Assembly: GCA_001643675.2 (NCBI GenBank)
Contig: LSRY02000024.1
Span: 994,001 to 1,058,000 of the forward strand
DNA length: 64,000 nt
DNA from: Monocercomonoides exilis
Lineage: Eukaryota; Preaxostyla; Oxymonadida; Polymastigidae
Direction: 5' to 3'
This document shows, piece after piece, positions 55,795 to 64,000 of this stretch. The translations under genes and the position numbers were made by a program. Below the pieces are notes generated by a model. The model had not been told where the DNA came from. It was given only the letters and a program-made list of their open reading frames with translations, and did no database searches. Positions within the stretch are counted from its first letter, which is position 1, and every line of letters starts with the position of its first letter.

Positions 55795-58700
55795 ATGATC
55801 GTGCATTGGCTTCTTTTTTCGTGGTTGCTCTTTGCCAATATTTTTGAAGGGCAATGTGTCACGCAGACTTCTTCACTTGAAAACCAAGAAGCAAGCGCGG
55901 ATTCTCGCTTTCAATATTTCCAAGCCTGTTTGAATGGGAACAGAACAAAAGACGAACATTTTCTTGAAAAAAGCACAAAAGCTAATGAACTTAATCCAGA
56001 TATCTCTCTTTGGGGAAAAAGGTGGCAGAACGGAGCATCTTCATCAATAAATACATTTTTTGGATTTTTCAATTCTTCGGTTGGACTGAAAAACGTGGCA
56101 CTTGAATATTCTTCCTCGCCATTTGTTCTTATTACAGGCAAATCAAGCATAATGATGGATTCCTGCATTTCACGCCAAAAATCTGCATCTCCGTTTCATT
56201 TACAAAGTGGGTCAATCTGCCTCACAAACATGACTTTGATCCCCCAAAAGAATTTGAACCCTTCCAGTCTCGTATTTTCATCTGATGGTTCCAATTCAGC
56301 CATTTTGAGAAATTGCATCATGGCAGATTTGGCTGTCTCATCTTCGGACTATTTTCTTGTTTCAGGAAAGAGCAAAAACGAACAGATCAATGACTGCGCC
56401 TTCAGGAACATTTCTGTGAAGCCATTCAAAAGCAGTGATTATCTGATGGAGCATTCGTGTTTTCGAAGTTCGATGGAGAACTGCCTCATTTATTCTTGTG
56501 TGAATATCTTTGAAGGAGGGATTTCAAGTGGAGCTTTTTCTTCACAAGAGTTTGTTTGCAAAAATATTTCTTCACACTTTGGGAAAAGAGAGGCGAATGA
56601 ACTTGAAAGAAAACAACGAATAGACACAACAGCAAGTCAATTCTTTTCGTTGTGTGAATGGGAAGATTGCACAGCGCCACAAGGAGGTGCTCTTTATGTG
56701 CATGACAATGAAAAAGCCATTCTGATTGTTGAAAATTCTTCATTCACAAGATGTAATGCTTCGTCAACAAATGGTGGAGGAATATGTGCTCAAAGAATCG
56801 CTGAATCCATTGTGCTCCATTCTTCATTTATTCAATGTTCAGCTGCGGCAACCAATGGATTTGGAGGTGCAGGAATAATCTTCGATAATGTTAATACCCA
56901 ACCACTTGTCGATGATTGTCTTTTTCAAAATGGTTCTTCTGCTGATGATGGAGGAGCTATATATTTTTATCAAACAAAAACAGAAAGACAGAAAGTGGGC
57001 GTTGTTAATTCATTTTTCGATAACTGCCGATGCAATAGTACTGTAGATGGGGCTGGAGGAGCAATTATTCATTGGGTTCCTTCGGATAAAGTTTCCATTT
57101 CAAATTGTTTATTCAGTCATTGCTATGCAATGTGTTGGGGAGGAGCTGTGTGCATAGAAATTAATTCATGTAATATGGGTATTTTGTTTTTATATTGCTT
57201 CTTTCACAACAACACATGTGGAAAGCTGGGACATGTTTTATCTCTGCAAGGCTCTACGTCAAATAACATTGATTCCACCTGCTATTCAACCAGTCAAACA
57301 ACAAACAGAGTTTGTACTAATTTTTACTCAAATGTTGATCATAGTGAATGGCTTCGCAAAGATTTTGGAAATGTGAGATTTGTTTCTTCGACTGAAACAC
57401 AACCTAATGCTAAAGACACATATGCATGTGGGCTGGATGAATCTCATGCATGCAGCACGATCAGCCGTTGTCTTACTCAGCTAATTCCAGGCATTGTAAC
57501 TGATATCGAGATATTCAGTGGAACAATAATCGAAACCAAAAATGTGGACTGTGGAATTAACACTTATGCAATTTACGGTCAAAGCGATTTGAGCACAACA
57601 ATCCGAACAAAATTAGATGCATCTGGGTTATCTCTTTTTTCTGTCTCGGCAGGCACATTGACTCCCAGAGACTTTGTTCTTGTGCATGACTCGTCTCATC
57701 CGAATAACCGTGGGTCAAGGCTGTTTGAGATAAGTGGAGCAGGGGAAATATCAATAAGAAGATTGAATATATCTTTTGGGAGCGAACAATCAACAGAAAC
57801 AGCTTTTTTCACTGAACTGATAAATGTCCAGAATGGAGTGTTTCAGATGGAAAATGTGAACTGGGCAAAAACTGTATCCATTGTTTCGTTGTTTTCGCTT
57901 TCTTTGACAAATGAGATTTCCTTGACACTTTTAGTATGTTCCTTTGATGGAATTGAAAGGACAACAAGCGGAGCAGCAGTGATGTCGTTTTCGAATGACA
58001 AGGCGAATATCGATCTGAATTTATGCACATTTGAAGGATGTGGAAGCACAACATCAGCTGATGGAGGCTCGATGATGCTGTGTGCAGGGAATGAGAATGA
58101 AGTGAAGGTGAAAGACGGGGCTTTTGATGGCTGCTTTTGTTCGTCATCCAATGGTCTTGGGGGAGGAATCCTTCTTCGATTATTGAATGAAAATCCAGAT
58201 TTCTTGATTTCTTCTTCCTTTGGCACAAACACGGCCAAATGGGGAAGAGACATCTTCGTCTTATCGCCCAATCTGGAAGAAACTGCAACTTCAAGAAAAA
58301 TTGCATGTGTAACCTCATCATCAGATTCTGTTGACAAAGTGCGAGGATATGACAATGGAAATACGAGTGTGGCAATCCCTCTTTGCATCTATCTCCTTCC
58401 AACCCCAGAAGAAATACATGTGAGCAACGTAGAGGCATCTGACCATTCAAATTGTGGAATAGTCAAATTCCCTTGTTTGACAATGAAGCACTCTCTCACA
58501 AGGCTTACAGGAACAAAGAAAATTATTGTGAATGGAATGATTTTGATGAACGATGAATTGGCCTTTGCCAATCAGAAGCATGAGATCAGAGGAAATGATG
58601 ATCAAAGTGGTTGGACTGTGTCTGATGCCAGCTCACCATTAAACTCAGCAATGACAACAGCAAGTTTTGAAACAGAATTATCAAAGCTCATCTTCTCTCT

Positions 58701-61700
58701 TCCATCTTCTCTCTCATCACATTCCACTTTCATTTCGTCTTCTTCATCACTGACTTTGTCTCAATGTTCTTTAACTCTTCAAGATCCTTCATCAGAAATT
58801 TCATTTCTATTCTTGTCTGGTGAATCAGGAATTTTGACAATCGACAAATTCTCTGCTTCATCGATTAATTTGAGTGGAAATCCATTGATCTCTTTGTCAG
58901 GAAGCAGCACAGAGGCTGAATTTATGAATACTCCCTGGCTAAGCATGACGAACAGCAATTTCACAGAAATCAAAAGGACAGCTGGAAATGGAAGCTGCGT
59001 GAGCATTGACAACAGCAATGATGAAAATTCAAATGGAGAAATAAATATTGAAGAATGTGATTTTGATGGTTGTTCTGTGCTGGGTGAAGGAAACAGAGGA
59101 GGAGCAATCAATGCCCAGTTGAAAGGAAACATTCAAATGAATATTGTTTCGTGCACATTCACAGAATGCACAGCGCCAGCTGGAGAAGAGAAGATTGGGT
59201 TTGGGGGAGGGATGGCACTGAAGTTGATTGATGACGATTCTTCGTTTGTGATCTCTTCCCCTGTTTTTGATGCAGACAAGCCAAATGTTGCGAAATATGG
59301 AAATGATGTGTTTGTTGAATCATCGAATTTGACGAAGAGTATCACAAACACTTCTCTTCCATTTGTGACTGAGAATCTGTCTGATATTTCATTGAATTCC
59401 CTGAGAGGCTTTGATGGAAATGACACAACAAATGTCATTCCGCTGATTTATTTCTGGCTCTCACTCGGCTCAGAGATATTTATTGGGGGTGAAGGGAAAG
59501 ATATGGGTGCCTGTGGATTCTCAGATTATCCTTGCTTGTCAATTGACTATTCGTTAATGAGATTGGCCGAAGGAAATGAAATTTATATTAACATTATTGG
59601 AAAAGGATATCTTCGGAAAAGTGTTGATGTGAGTGGAGCTTCAATAAAATCGAAGGATAGCAGCAGCATTTGCTCTTTGGAATGTAACTCTTCACTTGAA
59701 GGAGCAGAAGGAGCAGCAATGAAGATTCAGGGTATCACCAATTTCGAACTGATTAACTTTGCGATTCCATCATCTTTCGCAAGTGGAGTGAATGTTTTGA
59801 TGCATGTTGGCTCAAGCGAGGGATTGCTGACTGTGAAAGACTGCTCATTCACCAAGAAAGGAGATGACAGAGAAGAAGTGACTCATTGTGGGCTTATCAA
59901 GGCAGAAGGAGGGACAGTTGTGTTGGAATTAGTGACAATGCAATTGTTGAGCTTTCCACAGGATGTTATTTCTGTGTTGTCGGCAACGATTTTGAGGATC
60001 AAAAACCTGACGATGAAGAATGTTGAGCTGGAAGGAGCAAGCGGATTGAGCATAACAAAGAGTTCAAGAAGAGAAAACAATGAAATTGAACAAAATATTG
60101 TCATTGAGTGGAGTTTGTTTGAAGAAGTCACCCAGAACACAACAGATGATATTTCCATCATTCGGAACGAAATTGATGATAAGCCATTGAAAATTGTTAT
60201 TAGAAACACAACGATGAAGGGATGTGGGGGAACGAGGTGTGGAAAGGGAGGAGGAATGTTTTGTGTGTTGAACGAGGGAGGAAGTTTTGACTGTTCGTTT
60301 TGCACGATTTCCGAGTGCTTCTGCTCAACCACAGGAAGAGGCGGGTGGCTGTTTCTGGAATGCACCTCGACAGCCGAGCAGCCTCTGAATTTTGTGCTGT
60401 CGAATATCACATTCAGAGACAACACCGCATTGAAGGGAAGAGATGCGTATGTTCAATGCCACTCAATTGAAACACAGATTGTTGAAGAGCAATTCCTTTT
60501 GGATTTCAGAGCACCATTTGTGAAGGATCTTGCGGTGTGGGGTTGCACAACTGACTCGTTTGAAGGAGAAGAAGATCTATTGCTGAGGGTTGTAAAATAC
60601 CAGAGTGAGACGATATTTGTGTCTTCAGTTGCAAACAATCACGGAGATAACAAGCAATGTGGAGAGTTTAACGCACCTTGTCGTTCATTGAATGCGGGTG
60701 TTCAGCACATTATTCCTTCATCATACTCACAGCTACTGATCTCAGAGGAATCGGTAATCAATAGGGGATGTGATGCTCGTGATGTGATCATTCGCTCATT
60801 AAAATCTCCTTCAGTTGCCTTGGTGTATCTGAACTCAACAATTGGTGATGATGAAGGCAGTCTTATCAGGACATCGGGAAACGTTAGGATTGAAAGATTG
60901 AAATTCAGCGTTGGTCAGTTGTTTTCGTATTCAGGCAGTTCAATCATTCATGAAGCAAACGGACAACTTTCTCTTTCATTTGTTGATTTTTCTTCAATTG
61001 GAGAGTCAAATGGTATTGAAGCTGTTGTTCTGAATTCATCATTGCTGAGCATTGAAAGTGGAATTCTTCACATTGACAACTGCTCAGTGTCACTCCTTTC
61101 ATTCAAGAAGCCTTCATTTCTGTTGAGTGGAGATGAGATTTCGTTGACGAATGTGAAACTGGAAAAGATTGAATCAATAGCAAGTGTTTTTGAGCTTGGG
61201 CAATGTGGGGGTGTTGTGTTTAATGGAGCATGTGCAGATGGAGTGAAGCTGTCAGAAGGCTGTATCATTGGGATTAGCAGCTCAACCTCAGGAACAATTT
61301 CTATTGGAAGCACCTCATTCAAGAACTGCTCGAGGAATTCGGAAGGAGCTTCAGTTCTCTCTGCTTCTTCATCTTCTGCTGAAATCGTTCTTTCAAATTG
61401 TTCTTGTGAAAGCTGCAATTCTCTGTCTGACAAAGGAGGCATTATTGATGTTAATGAACTGAGGAATGTTTCAATGAACTTGTGCCAATTTTCAGGAATG
61501 GTTGCCAAAGAAAGTGAAAGCGGGAATGATAACGCATTTGAAGAAATATGTGAATGGAATGGATCGCTTGTCCATTCTGAAAACTCCGATTTACAGATGG
61601 TTGAAATTAAAATAGAGAATTCATCGAAAGGAGGAATATCGATAAAAGGAGGAAAGACTGTAATCGAGATGGGAATGCTGGCAAATAACAATCCTTTCAT

Positions 61701-63249
61701 TGAAAAATACCCTTCTCTTCGGCAGAATATTATTTGTTCAGATTCTGCCTCACTGACCATTTCGAGCTTGAAAGGTGGAGATGGAGTGAAGGATGACTCA
61801 TCAATGTGGATTTTGAATGATGGATGTGATTTGAGAGGGATAGCAGGAGAAAGGGCATCTCCTTTGTTCATTCCCAGACTGGAAGAAGTTTCTGTGAATG
61901 AAAGTGGAAGCAACATTGAATTGAAATTCAAGGGTTTACTTCTTCTTCCTTGTGATCTATCGTTCAGGCTTGAGTATAACACAGGGGATGTAGAATTGGT
62001 TGAGACATATGAATTTGAGGAAAGCAGTTTTGTGTCAGAAACAGAAGTGATAGGCACGATTCCTTCAGACAAGATAACAACGGTTGCGGATGAGACGGAG
62101 GTATCTGTGATGATTTTGTTTGGCGAGAAAGATGCACCATCTTCAACAGAATTATGTATTGTGAAAAATAGGAGTGACGGAGTCGCAAGCGAAGGAGTGG
62201 TGGCGAAAGAAAATAAGAAAACTGAATGGAGCTTGATTGCTTTTATTGCTGTTGCAGTTGTGCTTGTTGTTGTGGTTCTAACTTTTGTGGCAATTTGTGG
62301 GATTCGCGGAAGAAACGGGATTGCCAATGGAAAACGATGGAGCGAAACAGATACCGGAAATAAGAGCACAACAGCAGACTCTGAAGAGGAGAAAAACGAA
62401 GAAGAGCACGAGGGAGGCTTGGAGTTTATTGAAATGCCGAGTGAGCTCCAAGAAGGAGTGACAAGTGAGAGTCAGTTGCTGATTGAAGAAGAGTCAAGCC
62501 GGCTATTGAAAGCGGACGAAATAATGAATAGAAATGGAGTTCGGGCTGATAATTTAACAGCATTTTGCTCGGGCAACTTTGCCGAAGCCCAGACAGTTTT
62601 CCCAGTTTTGGTCGATCAGAAGGATGGCAACGCAGTGGTGGGTTTTTCTAATGGAGGTGGTACAGATTTGAAGAAAAAGAAAAAGAAAGAAAAGAAAAGA
62701 AAAGGCAGAAAAGAAAATCTAGAAAGCAAAGAAAATGATTTGGAGGCAACATACGATATTGAAGAAATTGAGAATAGAAAAGTGCAATTTAGCGAAATAA
62801 AGACGACATCAGAGAGATTTAGACGATCGAGCGAAGAAGAAATTCAAAAAGAAAAACTTGTTGAGAACAGTCACGTGTCTTGCAAGGAAACTAATTTGGG
62901 TTTTTCGGACTTTGGGGATGAGCAAAATGAGATGAAAGATTTTGCTGTGAATAATTCGAGCGTTTCATTTGAGGGCTCGGGAGAAATTGCGGATGCAGCC
63001 ATGGCAAATGAAGGTCCGATTGCTAAAGATTCGAAAACATCTGTGCTCCTAAATGAAGTGTTTGAAGCGCGTGGCAGTGGAGCCTCAACGGATTTTTACA
63101 ACGCTGAGGAAGGGATTGTTGATGGACGATTTGAAGATTGCGAGATAATCAATCAGGAAGAAAAGGTTCAAAAGAAAAAGAAGAAGAAGAAAAGGAAGCA
63201 AAAACACGAAAATATAGATGTAGTTGATCAAATGGTCGATGAAACCTAA
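55795..63249 (+). CDS. Giant beta-helix surface protein 4 (Pmp-like), type I membrane protein
   Basis: Single-exon frame of 2484 residues. The signal peptide is 'MIVHWLLFSWLLFANIFEGQ'. CG/PC unit motifs lie near residues 545 (CGLDESHAC), 886 (CGIVKFPC), 1240 (CGFSDYPC) and 1622 (CGEFNAPC). Rungs include 'GGALYVHDNEKAILIVENSS' and 'GGGICAQRIAESIVLHSSF'. The juxtamembrane module starts about 1919 (CEWNGS) and contains 'RQNIICSDSASL', 'SLKGGDGVKDDSSMWIL' and 'LLLPCDLSF', very close to giant protein 3. The membrane span is about 2144-2170 ('IAFIAVAVVLVVVVLTFVAI'). The ~315-residue tail is acidic with two lysine clusters (near residues 2290 and 2465) and has no kinase-like domain. The gene ends at TAA. 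It is the closest relative of giant protein 3 in this window but lacks that protein's tail. Confidence 0.87.
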   Translation: MIVHWLLFSWLLFANIFEGQCVTQTSSLENQEASADSRFQYFQACLNGNRTKDEHFLEKSTKANELNPDISLWGKRWQNGASSSINTFFGFFNSSVGLKNVALEYSSSPFVLITGKSSIMMDSCISRQKSASPFHLQSGSICLTNMTLIPQKNLNPSSLVFSSDGSNSAILRNCIMADLAVSSSDYFLVSGKSKNEQINDCAFRNISVKPFKSSDYLMEHSCFRSSMENCLIYSCVNIFEGGISSGAFSSQEFVCKNISSHFGKREANELERKQRIDTTASQFFSLCEWEDCTAPQGGALYVHDNEKAILIVENSSFTRCNASSTNGGGICAQRIAESIVLHSSFIQCSAAATNGFGGAGIIFDNVNTQPLVDDCLFQNGSSADDGGAIYFYQTKTERQKVGVVNSFFDNCRCNSTVDGAGGAIIHWVPSDKVSISNCLFSHCYAMCWGGAVCIEINSCNMGILFLYCFFHNNTCGKLGHVLSLQGSTSNNIDSTCYSTSQTTNRVCTNFYSNVDHSEWLRKDFGNVRFVSSTETQPNAKDTYACGLDESHACSTISRCLTQLIPGIVTDIEIFSGTIIETKNVDCGINTYAIYGQSDLSTTIRTKLDASGLSLFSVSAGTLTPRDFVLVHDSSHPNNRGSRLFEISGAGEISIRRLNISFGSEQSTETAFFTELINVQNGVFQMENVNWAKTVSIVSLFSLSLTNEISLTLLVCSFDGIERTTSGAAVMSFSNDKANIDLNLCTFEGCGSTTSADGGSMMLCAGNENEVKVKDGAFDGCFCSSSNGLGGGILLRLLNENPDFLISSSFGTNTAKWGRDIFVLSPNLEETATSRKIACVTSSSDSVDKVRGYDNGNTSVAIPLCIYLLPTPEEIHVSNVEASDHSNCGIVKFPCLTMKHSLTRLTGTKKIIVNGMILMNDELAFANQKHEIRGNDDQSGWTVSDASSPLNSAMTTASFETELSKLIFSLPSSLSSHSTFISSSSSLTLSQCSLTLQDPSSEISFLFLSGESGILTIDKFSASSINLSGNPLISLSGSSTEAEFMNTPWLSMTNSNFTEIKRTAGNGSCVSIDNSNDENSNGEINIEECDFDGCSVLGEGNRGGAINAQLKGNIQMNIVSCTFTECTAPAGEEKIGFGGGMALKLIDDDSSFVISSPVFDADKPNVAKYGNDVFVESSNLTKSITNTSLPFVTENLSDISLNSLRGFDGNDTTNVIPLIYFWLSLGSEIFIGGEGKDMGACGFSDYPCLSIDYSLMRLAEGNEIYINIIGKGYLRKSVDVSGASIKSKDSSSICSLECNSSLEGAEGAAMKIQGITNFELINFAIPSSFASGVNVLMHVGSSEGLLTVKDCSFTKKGDDREEVTHCGLIKAEGGTVVLELVTMQLLSFPQDVISVLSATILRIKNLTMKNVELEGASGLSITKSSRRENNEIEQNIVIEWSLFEEVTQNTTDDISIIRNEIDDKPLKIVIRNTTMKGCGGTRCGKGGGMFCVLNEGGSFDCSFCTISECFCSTTGRGGWLFLECTSTAEQPLNFVLSNITFRDNTALKGRDAYVQCHSIETQIVEEQFLLDFRAPFVKDLAVWGCTTDSFEGEEDLLLRVVKYQSETIFVSSVANNHGDNKQCGEFNAPCRSLNAGVQHIIPSSYSQLLISEESVINRGCDARDVIIRSLKSPSVALVYLNSTIGDDEGSLIRTSGNVRIERLKFSVGQLFSYSGSSIIHEANGQLSLSFVDFSSIGESNGIEAVVLNSSLLSIESGILHIDNCSVSLLSFKKPSFLLSGDEISLTNVKLEKIESIASVFELGQCGGVVFNGACADGVKLSEGCIIGISSSTSGTISIGSTSFKNCSRNSEGASVLSASSSSAEIVLSNCSCESCNSLSDKGGIIDVNELRNVSMNLCQFSGMVAKESESGNDNAFEEICEWNGSLVHSENSDLQMVEIKIENSSKGGISIKGGKTVIEMGMLANNNPFIEKYPSLRQNIICSDSASLTISSLKGGDGVKDDSSMWILNDGCDLRGIAGERASPLFIPRLEEVSVNESGSNIELKFKGLLLLPCDLSFRLEYNTGDVELVETYEFEESSFVSETEVIGTIPSDKITTVADETEVSVMILFGEKDAPSSTELCIVKNRSDGVASEGVVAKENKKTEWSLIAFIAVAVVLVVVVLTFVAICGIRGRNGIANGKRWSETDTGNKSTTADSEEEKNEEEHEGGLEFIEMPSELQEGVTSESQLLIEEESSRLLKADEIMNRNGVRADNLTAFCSGNFAEAQTVFPVLVDQKDGNAVVGFSNGGGTDLKKKKKKEKKRKGRKENLESKENDLEATYDIEEIENRKVQFSEIKTTSERFRRSSEEEIQKEKLVENSHVSCKETNLGFSDFGDEQNEMKDFAVNNSSVSFEGSGEIADAAMANEGPIAKDSKTSVLLNEVFEARGSGASTDFYNAEEGIVDGRFEDCEIINQEEKVQKKKKKKKRKQKHENIDVVDQMVDET

Positions 63250-64000
63250 AAGTGTAATGAGAATCAAGCATTGATTGAACAAAAAAATTGTTTTTCCTTC
63301 AAATTCACTGAATTTTCGATACAAGTTTAATTGTTCAATTTTCAGTTAATACATCTATTCATTTCGATATTAATAAAAGAAACTGTTTCTATTTTGGAGG
63401 CAATGTGTATTTGATAGTTGCGTGCTCAATTTTTCAAAAAGAAACATTCCTATTTATGCTGCGAAAAGTTGTCTTTATCATGTATATTTTTGTACAAAAT
63501 AATTTCTCGTTTTTTCGTCAATGAACAATTCAAGGATCTTCCTGTATTTTTCCCTAACAAGATTGCTTTATTTTCCATTTCATTCTTGTTTTATCATTTA
63601 TTAAGCTTTTCCATTTGGGATTTATCATTTACGTTGGAAATGATTTGCTTCTCAAATAGATGGATTTTGTTCATCTGATCTTTGAAGATTATTTTTGACT
63701 TCAAAAGATAAATTTTGAATAAAGCTTGGACAAAGGGAACAATTTGAAAGTTTCAAATATATTCTATAACACTTTGTATAATCTGAAATTGAATATTTAT
63801 CTTCACATATCCTTTTAAATTCAATGGAAATGTTTGTTTCGTGAAAAAAAAAACAGTCACTTTGATTTTATTGAACAAATGCAATCTAATTCAAATCAAA
63901 ACCCTCCACAGAATTTTTCACATCGTATTTTGTTTGATAAAATTTAATTTTAATTGTTCTTTTTGTGAAAGTCTCATCAAAGAAAAAAATACTTTAATCG
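63250..64000. other. AT-rich intergenic region at right edge
   Basis: About 750 bp downstream of giant gene 4. Short Phe/Ile-rich open frames look like chance. No gene, tRNA or repeat identified. Confidence 0.5.

Noticed and set aside
3054-64000. CRISPR arrays, tRNA, rRNA or bacterial-type operon signals
   Set aside because: No evenly spaced repeats, cloverleaf-like segments or rRNA-like stretches were noticed in the intergenic regions, and the DNA is eukaryotic.

Overview
The window is nuclear DNA of a protist. It is AT-rich between genes, carries spliceosomal introns with a 5' consensus near GTTTG/GTATG and 3' AG, and encodes eukaryote-specific proteins: the splicing factor CWC22, MCM4 and an ankyrin-DHHC palmitoyltransferase. 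The short introns (42-231 bp), the very large beta-helix surface proteins with bacterial Pmp-like repeats and the Ser-, Lys- and Glu-rich low complexity fit an anaerobic metamonad, for example an oxymonad. That placement is inference. The genetic code looks standard.

Layout, left to right. A large protein reads leftward out of the window (1-3053). It is followed by a transposon-rich gap holding a 449-bp MITE with TA target duplications and the decayed remains of a Merlin/IS1595-type DDE transposase. Next come two inverted, almost identical copies of a complete CWC22 gene (arms about 6100-9348 and 33246-36497). Between the arms lie two giant surface-protein genes on the minus strand (10029-17436 and 18379-28752) and an ankyrin-repeat DHHC acyltransferase on the plus strand (28889-32995). 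Right of the second arm are a seven-exon MCM4 gene (36789-40490), a third giant surface protein on the minus strand (41169-51254), a region of decayed or unresolved coding sequence (51255-53054), a gene with an interrupted Kazal domain (about 53055-55045), and a fourth giant surface protein on the plus strand (55795-63249).

The four giants are one paralogous family. Each has a signal peptide and several repeat units of about 340-950 residues. Each unit opens with a CG...PC.(S/T)(I/L/M) motif followed by beta-helix rungs. A shared membrane-proximal module then precedes a single membrane span and a cytoplasmic tail that differs from paralog to paralog. One tail ends in a kinase-like domain without the usual catalytic motifs; the others are acidic and lysine-rich. 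They look like adhesins or receptors facing outward, but nothing in the sequence proves a ligand.

Three points deserve attention. The CWC22 inverted duplication has a homogenised core and diverged edges. Two of the giant genes contain an in-frame TAG beyond which coding sequence clearly continues. The membrane-proximal module and the swapped cytoplasmic tails suggest a receptor family whose intracellular parts are exchanged.
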